A stretch of DNA of 64,000 bases, taken from assembly GCF_022201045.2 (NCBI RefSeq), contig NC_068559.1, positions 20,033,501 to 20,097,500 of the forward strand. Reading direction: 5' to 3'. This document shows positions 23,311 through 34,834 of the stretch, in pieces. A model generated the notes under the pieces. It did no database searches and was not told the DNA's origin. It was given only the letters and a program-made list of their open reading frames with translations. The DNA is from Citrus sinensis. Taxonomy: Eukaryota > Streptophyta > Magnoliopsida > Sapindales > Rutaceae. The translations under genes were made by a program, and so were the position numbers. Positions within the stretch are counted from its first letter, which is position 1. Each line of letters opens with the position of its first letter.

Positions 23311-25483
23311 TTAGGCTGTGTGCGTAAGATTAACAGTCCTCTTCAGTCTCTCAAGAATTCCAGTAGCCTTTCTCTTGGCCCTTGCAGTTCCATCTTGAGC
23401 TAGCTTTGAAATTGTTCCATGCGTACTCTCTTCTTCTCTCATTGCTTTCCATTTGGTTCGATCACTCAAACAGATGGTGTGGAGTATTGCAATGCAATTT
23501 TCCTTATTGCGGTCACAAGTACTCTCCCTAATAATGCGAAGCATGCAAGAAACTCCCCCAAGATCTCCAATTTCCTCGACAGCCCTGTGATTAGTCGAAA
23601 GCATTGCCAGTATAGCCAATAACTCATCTACATGCACACCATCCATAATTTTCTTCAGTATAACACTTACTCCACCATCACGCACAGCTCTTGCTTTGTT
23701 TTCATGAGTAATACATAGATTAAATATTGCAGAGGCAACATCTTTCATCGCTGATTGATGGCCTTCGTCTAAGAGGTCAATGAGTGGTTTTAGGGCACCG
23801 GATTTTCCAATAACTTCCTTGTTGGAATCAAGAGCTGATAATGTGAAAAGGGCCGCAGCTGCATTGCTCCTTGTTTCAATGGTCCCTGATCTTAATGCAT
23901 CCATCAGAAGAGGAATTACCATGGGGGTTTCAGCAACAAGCTTCTTGTTGTTATCATGGATAGAAAGATTCAAGAGTGTTGTTATCACATCTTCTTGAAG
24001 ATTGGGGTTTATTCCATTTTCACACTTGCTTTCAGAGAGAGGACTCAGCAATTGAGGTATGGCATCACGAGACTCACCAAAAAGTGCCCGAAATGAGGGC
24101 ATCCGCTTTGTCAACAACCGAAGCTCCTTTGCAGCTTCAGTCTGATCAGGAAGTGTTGCAGACATCTTCTTCAGCAAAGAGAGAAAATGGTCACGATCTG
24201 CTTCCGTTATTCCTTCTTCATTAATGTACTGAACAGAGTTGGGCAATTCTATTCCCTGACTCCTACACCATTGTGATATCATCTCACGAATAAGGTGATT
24301 AGGAGTAAGGATTGTGTGAGATAGAACTTGTTGGGTTCGTGGGCATGTCCGGTTTCCTGCTTTCAGCCATCTCTGTATATATGGCCTGTCAAAAGTCTGT
24401 ACAAGAAACAAATAACAAATAAAACAGTCAAGAAACCATGAAGAAATGCATTAAACAAGATTCACATGATGACCAATTTCATTCACTAAAACTGCACAAG
24501 AAATCAACAAAAGAAATGAAGGAACCCAAATTAACAACAATTAAAATCTACGATTGTAATTTTGCGAGGTTCTTCAATACTAGTTAAATAAATCAGTTAA
24601 TTAAATTACCCTTGAGCAGCAAGTATAATATAATTATGACATCATAAATGTGCGAATACAGAATACAATAAATTTTTGGGAATTAAGCAATTGCTACTTT
24701 CAATTCTTAGGTCACAGTACATTCTTCAGAACGTTTTAATTTCACCAACCACCACCAGATATCAGAACCTTTTTACTGGTACTGTACTTAATTTTTTTTT
24801 TCTTTTTAACCAAAACAAGAAAGCAAAATAAACTCACATTGTAAAGAACAAAAATTTTATGCAACATTTAGCTGTGGAGAAAAGAAAGTTAAAATTTTGA
24901 GCTAATGCGACGAGTCCAATGGGAAAAAAAAAGGCTAAATAGAGTGAAGAATTCATTGTTATTAGGTATCAAATAACAGCATTATGAACATTAGAATGTT
25001 CAAAATTGATAATAGGAAAAAAAAAAAGGAACTTTTGTTTCGTTGACAAGAAAATAAATGAAAGAAATTGATTTTCACTATAAAAGATCTTATTGTATAA
25101 AACTCGCCAAGAAACCAGAAATTTTCTTTAATTTTTGCTCATGTTTTCTCAGCATCCAAACAGAACAGCAAACCAAACAAATTTAGGCACTAACTAACCT
25201 GACCAGAAGCCAAAATAACGGGATCTCTCATCAACTCCTTCGAAAGCGGGCACTTAAACTCTTCAGGACACGACACCGTTTCGTGCAACTTCAGCGACAG
25301 CGATCTCTTCTTCGTCTTCAGTTCTTTTAAAGCACAAAGCGTGTCCCTGGCTTGGTCGATCGTTTCCGTACGATAATCCACGTCATCCACAATAAGCCTC
25401 ACTAATTTCTGCAGCTCTTTCTTTAACTCCGTCGCTTTCGGCATCACCGTCGGATCGGAATCGAATATCCCGGTCTTGGCCAT
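23311..25483 (-). CDS. PUB9: U-box/ARM-repeat E3 ubiquitin ligase, PUB9-type
   Basis: Two exons on the minus strand, 25483-25199 and 24396-23311, join in phase 0 across an 802-bp GT-AG intron. They give 456 codons plus TAA. The N-terminal helical region (1-71) leads into a U-box at about 72-145 (CPEEFKCPLSKELMRDPVI, then TFDRPYIQRWL and NRTCPRTQQ). A C-terminal ARM-repeat array spans about 160-430, with repeats such as LQEDVITTLLNLSIHDNNKK and TRSNAAAALFTLSALDSNK, ending LKRTVNLTHTA. Length and sequence fit Arabidopsis PUB9 (460 residues). Family members are RING-like ubiquitin ligases; Arabidopsis PUB9 has been linked to S-domain receptor kinases and ABA responses. An alternative ATG two codons upstream (25489) is possible; the MAKTG start was preferred because it matches the family. 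Confidence 0.94.
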
Positions 25484-25489
25484 AAACAA

Positions 25490-28027
25490 AATGGATCAAA
25501 TCAGCGCCGTCGATTCGATAGCAATATAAATTTAATAAATAGATAAATAAACAAATTCAATCTAATTGTTGCCAATAATGGCGAAACAGAGAATTAGAAT
25601 CAGAATGAGAATGCTCAGTCTCATTATATTTTCAATTTTAGTTTTTTTTTCCTGCTCTCTTTCTCTCTCTTCTGCTTCTAATTCTATGAACCGTGTGGTA
25701 GAAAGAAGGAAACAAATACCACTCACTCTGTGCAAACAACACTCGTTCTCTGTACACATTTTATTTTCAAAATTTAAATTTATTTTTATATATTTTTGTA
25801 TATTATTATTATTAATATTAATATCATATAAGAGTGGCGCAATATTTTGGCTAGGTTCTCTTCTCTCTAGAGTTTCCTTCACACGCCTCGCTTTAATGGG
25901 TCAGCTCTGCCGCGTCTCTTTTATCTCTCCGTTTGTGTTATATGCTGCCACGTTGACACTGTGATGGTAGCATAAAGTTAATGTACAACCGCATTTTATG
26001 ATCAAATTAATTTTTGGCTGTCCCAATTTGATCATATAAATATATTGAAAAAATACTTCTCTTTTTGTAACATTTTATTAAAATAATTCAAAGATTGTAA
26101 GGGATTTTTTTGACCCCAAAACTTTCTTCCAGACCTCCTTTAAAATTAACCAAAATTTGAATTAAAAAAAAATCCTTGATTGTCTAGTTTTCTGTTTTAA
26201 TGTAAAATTACAAAAAAAAAAAATTGAGTGATTTACAAATTGTATTTTTAAATGCAGCGTACGATTTTTTTTCCTTGATTTTACGTATAATATCTTTATG
26301 AAGAAAAAATCGTAATATAATAATTTTCCATATACATAATTGTGGCATATAATTTATACTTAATTAATTTTATCCTATGTGTAGTTCAATCATTGGACTA
26401 TAATTATGATGAATAATATAGTCAATTAATACCTTATAAATTGTAATCAATAAATAGATGACATATTAGTTGGAAAAGAAACTATACTAAGTAGGTGTCA
26501 TGATACACGAACGAAAATATTACACATTCTTACATGTAATGAATTTTTTTTAAACATAATTTCATAATTTATCAGAAGATTTGGCAGCATTAGCTATTAA
26601 AATAAAATTAATAAAAAATTTAATAATAATAATAATAATAATAGCTCAGCCAGCCTAAGTAGTTCCCACCAAAAACAATAATAAACAGAATTAAGTGCGG
26701 GAGGGGTAGAGAAAATGGAGGGACCCACGAAGTCCGACATGTACGCAACACGGACTGCATGGCAGTTGCAGCTGGCATGACGCGTGGGGAAAGCCGAAGC
26801 TTTGTTTTTATACGGGTCTAGCGTGGCATGGTCATGGACAAGGGAACGCTGACGGCCATCAGTAGATCCAATTAAAGTCGGGCTGCTACGCGAGAGTTCT
26901 TGTTCGTATGTATCAGTTTCTAGAATTGTTATCATGCTCACGGGAAAAAGGTTGATGTAATGTTTTTTTTTTTTCACGGCGGCAGGGCACGTGGAATTGC
27001 GAATAAAGACGCGTGTCATGTGAGAATGTAGAAAAGTAGGGCTCGAGTTATTCTCTGCATGATATCGGCGGCACGGGAAGGACCTGAGAGGCAAAGAATA
27101 GGTGGTCTTCAGCACAGCTGGTTTTGGTGATCTCAGCCAATTGCATTTGAGTTTTATGGTCTTCAGTCAAAGGTTTCTTAAATTGTTCGGCGGAAGCCAT
27201 CAAGCCGTCAACTTTGAAAGCAGTAATTGAGTGGAAAAAAGGTCGAATGAATGCAAACGACGGTGCTTTCGGTAATTTTCTTTTGATTTTATTTAAAATT
27301 ACTTTTTTTTCATTAATAATATTTAGTATTTACTTGAATTATATTTAGTAAATGCATTAATGAAGACTATTACATGTAGTCGCTTAGATTCTTCAATGCA
27401 ACCATGTATTTGTCAAAATGGATTGTTAAATTCGGTACTAGAGGTCACCCAACAAAATCCTATTCACACTTAAATATTTTAAATTGATTTGAAAATAATG
27501 AATTTTATACGTAATGTTAAACTTTTTATATTGTACTCTTGACATACTTTTTTTATATTTTACTCTTGACATTTTTATTCCAAACAGCGAGAAGAAGAAG
27601 ATATTCATCTATTGAGTCAATTTCATAAATTTTAAGTCTATTAATTAGTATATTTCATTATGTATGAATCCCAAATCTCAATTGAAAATGAGTAATTTAA
27701 TACGAATTGAGCGAAGTCAAATTAGCATTAATTGTTAACAACTTTGATTTTTTTTTTTTTTATAAAAACAGCCATCGAAAATAGAAACACAAGAAAATGC
27801 CACCTGAGAAAAATATGTGGCTTATACTTTTTCATGAAAAATATTTTTCCAAAAAACAATTACAAACATTGTTTTGGAAGACATTTATAGTTTTATCTAT
27901 CCAAACTAAACGTTCTAAAACGTGTTAAAAATCCATGTTTGCTTAAAAATAAAAAGTCAGAAATCAAATACTCTAAAAAAATATAATTGACCTTCTCTTA
28001 TTTTGTTTACTTATAGGTTAAAAATAA
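25490..28027. other. PUB9 upstream region and intergenic DNA
   Basis: The first few hundred bases upstream of PUB9 contain CT-rich tracts (about 25655-25680) consistent with a promoter or leader. A less AT-rich island at about 26690-27120 is listed separately. Frames at 25566-25964 and 26597-27115 are not supported by any recognisable motif. The remainder is AT-rich. Confidence 0.5.
26985..27017. promoter_or_regulatory. G-box and ACGCGT palindrome in a GC-richer island
   Basis: A perfect G-box CACGTG (26988-26993) is followed by GACGCGTGTC (27008-27017), and another ACGCGTG lies near 26780. G-boxes and CGCGT-type motifs bind bZIP/bHLH and CAMTA factors in plants. The nearest gene, PUB9, starts about 1.5 kb away, so any regulatory target is uncertain. 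Confidence 0.3.
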
Positions 28028-28229
28028 GAGTAATGATACAAGTATAAATTTTTGTACAAATTTATTTTGTACAAATTGATATGGCATTAATTCATCAGTT
28101 GAATGAAAATATAAAATAATATAAATAAATGATGTGGGTCAAGAGATATTTAATTTAATCAATAAATTAATGACATATCAGTTTGTACAAAATAAATTAA
28201 TACAATAATTTGTGGTTATATCATTACTC
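28028..28229. mobile_element. Mutator-type MITE with 9-bp target duplication
   Basis: Exact 9-bp duplications TAAAAATAA (28019-28027 and 28230-28238) flank a 202-bp element. The terminal inverted repeats are about 65 bp long, starting GAGTAATGATA at both ends and sharing TTTATTTTGTACAAA and GATATG. There is no coding capacity. The 9-bp duplication points to Mutator-like transposase. A decayed relative lies in CHIP intron 4. Confidence 0.85.
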
Positions 28230-28238
28230 TAAAAATAA

Positions 28239-30213
28239 AGTAACTGAAAAATACTAATTATGAAACTCAATTAAAAAAAAAAACTTGAAATCAACACAAA
28301 CGAGATTTTGAAAGGAAAATGGCAAAACTTAAGAAATTAAAAAAAGAAAAAAAGATTTATCATGTTTATTTAACTGTCCGAACTCTCTGATCCGCAATCA
28401 AGCAGCTGTTGGATGAAAGATCAAGCAAAGGTAGGTGAGATTCCTCCGAAGGCCTAAAAGGAAATTAAAAATTAAGCTTAATTGAGTGTCGAGGAAGGGA
28501 AGGCTCGAGATTAAAGTCAAACCCCAACAGTGAGTCATAAAAATTGATCAGTTTGAAAACACTACCTGTAGGCACATGCATGTTTAATTGTTTATCCCCT
28601 TTTACTATTCAATTACAATCCTACCCTTAACTTGGCCCCTAAGTTTGAGATTAAAGCGCACCCACCAAAAAGTAATCAATCCAATCAATGGCCTAAAGCG
28701 AGATTTGCTCCTTCAATTAGATTCTCAAACACCGAAAATTTCACTGTTAAGAGTGGATTGTACTTTCCTTTCGCTGCAAATGGATCAGATGCTTCCACTC
28801 TCAAAAGTCTTGCGTGTGATGTATTTTCAAGCCAGACTCGTGAATTTTTGAGATCGTTGATTTCAATAAGACTCGAGCACTCCGAAATCCGAATAAAGAA
28901 TTAATTAAAATTTAAATTGAACTATTTTGCATTCTTTTTTTTCTTTTTCTTTTTCTTTTTTTTCATTTTGGCATGAAACATATTTCAACATGCGCGTTGG
29001 TACATGTAGGAAGTGCAGATATGGTTATTATTTCGTGCGTGTCAACTTCTACAACCTGTACTTACTTGCCTTAAGCATGATATATTTTCTCTAGAAGGCA
29101 ATGTTTTGTACGTCTATCAACTTGTGAAAATTTGACCAAATAATAAGTTGTGCGCATTGAGAGGAGAGGTGAGGTTTATTTCTTAAATAATACAATAACA
29201 TAATAAAAATTATCTCTCATAAGACTAACAAGCACCGCACCCACTGTTATTATATGAAAGTTCTCATAAGGTTATTTTTTAAAAAATTGTATTGCGTATG
29301 TATATGTTGTTAATAACCATATATAGTCAAAATATGTTAACTTATGATTTTATATTTTATCAACAACAAACTCGTTTTACAGATTTGAACTTAAGAATTT
29401 GACGGAATGATTTTTAAATAACTTTATTTAACTATCAATTCAAATTTGAATCTTTAAACTTATAAAGGGCAAATTTAACTATTATTATATCTTCCTTTTT
29501 TTTTTTTTAAGCTTCTCGAGCATGTATGTGAAATTCTACACAATTTTAAAATTGATTGAGACGAATATTTTATAAGAAATCATATAATAATAATAATTAT
29601 TATAAAAAGGTTAAACTCAAACGAATACGAAAAAGAAGACGATGGCATCATCACAATCAATCACAAAGGGGTGGTACTATTGAAGTGTCTAAAAATGCTT
29701 TTGGCGGGAGACATGGGAACCCAAAGACGAGGGTTTGTCGCCATTCCCGCTATCTTTAGCATGATTGCTTTCTCGGCGATCCATGATAATTAATGAGGAT
29801 CACCAATCGCATCGGCATCACATCGCTCTCCCGCTTTATTGGTTGTTGCGGCATCAGCTTTTTTGAGGTGTCCGGTGGGGCCATTCTCTCCTTACAGCCA
29901 AAATGCCAACTTGGATTCCCGTCCGTAAGGTCACTTTAACAGGTGGCCGTCGTAGACCCACGTCTCTTGCTCTGATGCACCCAGCATGGCCAACTGGCTC
30001 ATGTTCTGCTCGCCGTTTTGGGTGAAACGCACAATTTGTGTCAGAAAAATCAAAAGTACCATATAGCATAATTCCCAACTACCAAATGGACGTGGTGCTC
30101 CAATTTTCCCGCGTGACAAAAACCGAAATGACGATGGAATTATTACTACTGTTTTAAAATGGATTAAATATAAAAGTTTATTTATATTCAATACGATAAA
30201 TTCCAAACTAATA
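28239..30213. other. Intergenic, no gene recognised
   Basis: Mostly AT-rich. A less AT-rich tract at about 29640-30120 has short frames on both strands but no domain or splice pattern I can recognise. Confidence 0.45.
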
Positions 30214-30222
30214 AACAAAAAT

Positions 30223-30346
30223 GGGATCCTTCTATCTTACATACATGTAAGATACATTTTTCTCACATGAATGGTATGTGGATCCCACATATGCACTATT
30301 CATGTGAGGAAAATGTATCTTACATGCATGTAAGATAAGATTTACC
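30223..30346. mobile_element. Foldback Mutator-type MITE, near-complete palindrome
   Basis: Exact 9-bp duplications AACAAAAAT (30214-30222 and 30347-30355) flank a 124-bp element that is almost entirely an inverted repeat. The arms share ATCTTACAT, ATGTAAGATACATTTT and CTCACATGAAT, meeting near a central GGATCC. Transcribed, it would fold into a long hairpin. No coding capacity. Confidence 0.85.
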
Positions 30347-30355
30347 AACAAAAAT

Positions 30356-33300
30356 TTATGTTTTAGAATTTCTTTCTAGTAAAAAGGTCACGTCATTTTT
30401 TTTAAAATATTATTAGTACGAGTGGGCGTAAGTTAAGTTCGGACAAGTTGGGATCTCTAACCCACCAAAGATGCCTAAAGTACGGGCTTTGGTGGCCATA
30501 TTAGGCGCATTCAAAGGTTCATTTTCTTATTTTTCTTAAAGCTATCCTTCAATTATTAAAAACAAATTATTGAAACAATTAATATAAAAACATAAACGCA
30601 CACAAAGTTTAAAGCCTCAAAATCAAATTAATTTACAACAAAACACAATGCTCTACAAAATTCATATGGTAAACAATTTTTCAAGTTTATATTTATATTT
30701 ATTCTTTTATTTAATTTAGTATTTCTTTTTCTAATTAAAATAGTAAATAGTATGGAAAATAAGCTCAATTGAGTTGGAAAAGATTTACCCAACCCAACCC
30801 TGTGTCAACCCCTCAATTTTATTGGGTACAAATGAATAATTTTATAATAAGAGAATATGAAGGTAAGCGATAAGTTTAAAAAAATAAAAAAATACATATT
30901 TTAATATATTAGAATATAAAATATAATGTATTAAATGGTATATTTTTTAATGTATATTTTAACTTATGTAAAAAAAAAACCCTTATTGTAAAAGTTGAGG
31001 CTATTTGCACTTCAAAATTTACTTTAAACACTCGAATTTTAATAATTTTTTTATATTATTAAATTAGCCTGAATGTAATTCACTATTAAGGACAATTTAA
31101 TAAAATATAGTTTAATTTTTTTTTTATCCCAAACATCATATTTTATCTACAATAAACCACATCAACAATGAAAATTGAATCAATGTTCACGTTGAAACGC
31201 TTCTTTTACTTATGAACTAAACCTTTTTCAATTTTTTTTTTTTTGGTTGATAAAATTGCTTGGAAAACATCAACTTACATGTTCCATCTTTTATAACTGA
31301 AACAAAAGTAATAAAAAAATTGTGGTGGAGGAAGAACAATAAATTGTACCACTCCAACATAAGAAAACGAAAGAAAATCAAAGGATAAGATTTGTTTTAA
31401 ATTTGCTTTCACTGCATCTAATCCACATGCTTTCATGGGTTTGAAAAACAAAATTAAATTACCTCATTAAAGAGAAGAACAAACAAATATCAAACCTTAT
31501 TATGAAAGGAGGATAAAAGTCTAATTATAATAGAAGAAAGTTAGATATTTTATTTGTGATGATGAATATTTTATTGGGTGTAAAGAGGAAACAAAGAAAT
31601 TTACGAAATGGTTAATGAGAATAATGTAGGAATTTAAAAGAGTGTTCGAAATAAAAATTAATATTTTAAAATTATTAATTGAGTGTATAAATTAAATGAT
31701 GTTGAAAATAATCAAATAGATTTTAGAGTACAAATAAACCCACCCATTGTAAAATTACTGAGAGTCAGATTTTTTATTCTCGATCTGTTCCATAACACTA
31801 ATTAGCCTTATCTTGATCCCATATTTATTCTCACGATCCAATGCTAGTATTCTATTAACTGAATTCATTTATTACAGAATCTTGCGCTGAAGATTACACC
31901 TTCAAAATGCACGTATTAATCTCACACCATGTGATATTCTGATTCATCGATCACCGCATCATTTGATTTCTTTCTTTTAAGAAACAAAATCGATTGGTGT
32001 TAAATACTTAATCTTTGTCGCCGCTAGTACGTAATTAACAATTAATGGAGAATGCTGCCTGCTGAGCGAAATTCCACGCCATACAACGTAGGATATTAGC
32101 ACAAAATTTTAAAGTACATTGGCAACAATGGCATGCATGTGGAATGCTTAATGCGAAGATTAGATAAGATTTGGATAATTTAAAAAAATATTAATGGGGA
32201 TATGGCTGTAGATCATATGTAATCTTCATTAAAATCTTTCACTGCTATTTTCATGATCATCTTCAACCTCGAAGAATCTAATTCCTCATGCAACGGGGAG
32301 CCGATCCTTGTGGAATCTTAATGATACCATTTGTTGTAAGTCAACGGAGACACAAACTCAAGTCATACATTTAGATAGCGTTTATATATATATAATTTTG
32401 AATAGATTTCAGTTTTTTTTAAAGCTTGAATGGGTCTAAATATAAATATTTAATTGACATATGTTTTCTAATAACTAAATGTAAATAGTATTATGGTTGT
32501 TTTTATAAATAAAATACATCTTAGACATTTTTATTTGATATTTACGTCCTCATAAATCAAATTAAAAAAGAGATTATATTTTATAATTTAGTAAATAAGT
32601 ATATGTAAAAGGAGGTATTTTTAGAATATAATATTTACTGTTCATTATCATTTTTTCATTCAAATAAAAGTCACAAAAATTTATTTTATTTATTCAAATG
32701 TAAATGTACGTATATCAGACATTAATTATAAAAAGTAAACAAGTAATTTTTTTAAAAGAATCTTAAATTAATAAAATTTTAAACTTTCATATGTTTAACA
32801 AATAAATCCTTAGTCCTTTACTCCTTTTCAATAGCAAAATCGAATTTATGGTGAATCGAAGACGACGACGACGACGACGCAACTTTAATGAGAAATCGTT
32901 GAATTTACAGCTCGTGAATTTATGCATTGAATTAGCGAGTGGCTTGTAAGCAGTATAAAATTCCATCGTGTTTCAACCTCAATTGAGACATGCATTGGTT
33001 GGAGAAATCAAAGAGTTGCACGAGAACTCAATATGTTGTCGACTATTTTGATGGGCTTTTATGTAATGTGGTGGCAGACAACGGTGGTTCAGAGAATTTG
33101 AATTGGATTTCTTTGGAAAATGCCATTTGAAAAACATGGCCCAGATGGATTAGTCCGTGTAGCCCATGTCGCGGCCCAGTACTTACTAGGCCTCAATCTT
33201 GTGCTGGTTTTGGATCGAAATTTTTGAAGCCAGCGAAGCCCTCAAGACAAAAGTCGATAGGTCCACATACACACATCACGGGTGCTGATTAAAATGCTAT

Positions 33301-34047
33301 CACATTATTAATCACACTCCAATATACAGTTTTCCAAGCATACTCACATTTGTCTTGAAAAAAAAAAAAATCGAATTCATTGTACTTAAAAAAATAAAAT
33401 TACAGCAGTTTTATTATTAGAAAAATAAAAATTACAAGGTAAAGAGGTTGTAACACCAATTAAGAAACTTGATATTTAGATACACTACAGGAATCCTCAT
33501 GTAAACTCTTACTAACAATTAGTAAAATATGCAACCGAATTTCAATATTTGAAATTATGAGAACATTCAAAATTAATAGAACTTTAATAACTTCTACAAT
33601 TTTGCTAACGAACATATAGTTCCCAAGGTGGATGACAAGTGGTACAGTAATAACAAATAACAACATACGTCGAATCATATTCTAATTATAGATGAGTCCA
33701 CTCTGTATCCACAACAATTTCCAAAGTCATAATAATAGCTTACATCTCATCGTAGATAGATGTTTTAGTACTCAAAAGCAGGGAAAAGCAACCCAAAAAA
33801 ACAGCCATGGAAATATGGAATCCAAGTAGCGTGCCAGAAGATTGTATTAATCTAACTAATTGCACTTGGTTGTTTGACAAAAGGTGCATTTGTTGCACCG
33901 AATTCGACTAAATAAAATTGAATAGACCAAAATGTCAATACGCAATATTAGTCTCTTGCGTCACATTAAATTACTTTATCAGCCTCCAGGTTGTTTTGGG
34001 GAGTTTGCAAATTTATATTCTAATCATACCACAGCTTAATGTCTTGA
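30356..34047. other. Intergenic, no gene recognised
   Basis: AT-rich throughout. About 30420-30830 has TTGGG/AACCC-rich ends that may be a decayed hAT-like element without clean borders. A (GAC)n run lies at 32861-32879. Short frames near 33460-33678 lack recognisable features. Confidence 0.45.
32861..32879. repeat. (GAC)n microsatellite
   Basis: About six GAC units in otherwise AT-rich DNA. Confidence 0.9.
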
Positions 34048-34831
34048 GGGTGCGTTTGGCAAACTGTATTGTATTATGCTGTATTGCATTATACTGTATT
34101 GCATTAGCACTGTATTATAATAATGTTATACAATGTTTGGTGCTGCACTGTACTTTATTAATTTTTAATTATATTATGTTTGGTGTCGCACTGTACTGTA
34201 TTAATTTTTTGTGATTAATTTATATTATATATTTATAAAATAATATTTATTAGTACTTAAAAAAACTAAATATAGAGGTCTTATATTTTAGAAATTTAAT
34301 TACAAAATGAATTGTGCTAATATTTTATATTATTATTTATGTTATTATTAATTTTAGATTAATATTATTGAAATTCATTCGTATTTAAATATTTATTATT
34401 TGTTATATTATATTATTTAAAAATATTAAATTTTATATATTAATATTATAATAATTAAAAAGTGTAATATTATATTATATTTTATATACTTTAAGTATTT
34501 ATTATTAATCATATTAAATTATAAATTTATTAATAAATTATGATGTAAAAAAAATTATATTATAAATTATAAATTATATAGTTATCAATTTTTATTATTA
34601 TTAAGTAAAACTAAAATTAAAAGTTAAAGTTAAAAAAAAAAAAAAGAAGCTAATGCGGGAACTCCTGCATTAGATCAAACCCGACTGTGATCTAATGCGG
34701 GAGTTCCCGCATTAGCGCGCCTCCCGATGCCCAATCCCAATGAGGCTCAATTGCTCTCAAACATGTTATTGGTTTAAATTAATGCTGGGCCCACAATTAA
34801 TCCTATGCAATACCACACACCAAACACACCC
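34048..34831. mobile_element. MITE-like DNA transposon with internal hairpin
   Basis: The left end GGGTGCGTTTGGCAAAC and, read inward from the right, GGGTGTGTTTGGTGTG are inverted repeats. TGA directly flanks both ends (34045-34047, 34832-34834), a 3-bp duplication as in PIF/Harbinger elements. Near the ends are repeated (T)GCATTA and TGTATT motifs. The 784-bp interior is very AT-rich except for the hairpin at 34649-34716. It has no transposase. Confidence 0.65.
34649..34716. repeat. Strong hairpin, 29-bp arms with one mismatch
   Basis: The left arm (34649-34677) and right arm (34688-34716) are reverse complements except at one base, with a 10-base loop. Each arm is itself a near palindrome around GGGAACTCC, so a nested cruciform can form. 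It lies near the right end of the MITE at 34048-34831 and is its only GC-rich part. Confidence 0.9.
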
Positions 34832-34834
34832 TGA

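Noticed and set aside
23419..24224. Several plus-strand frames across PUB9 exon 2
   Set aside because: Shadows of the strongly conserved minus-strand ARM repeats.
25566..25964. 132-codon plus-strand frame with a hydrophobic start, antisense to the PUB9 leader
   Set aside because: Composition reflects TC- and AT-rich promoter DNA; no recognisable domain, and it overlaps another equally long frame on the opposite strand.
26597..27115. 172-codon minus-strand frame
   Set aside because: Its C-terminal leucines come from an (AAT)n repeat and the rest has no motif or splice context; likely chance in a GC-richer block.
30420..30840. Possible hAT-like element with TTGGG/AACCC ends
   Set aside because: No convincing terminal pair or 8-bp duplication could be found.
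33918..34214. 98-codon plus-strand frame rich in Leu and Cys
   Set aside because: Arises from TTGCATTA/TGTATT repeats in the left end of a MITE.
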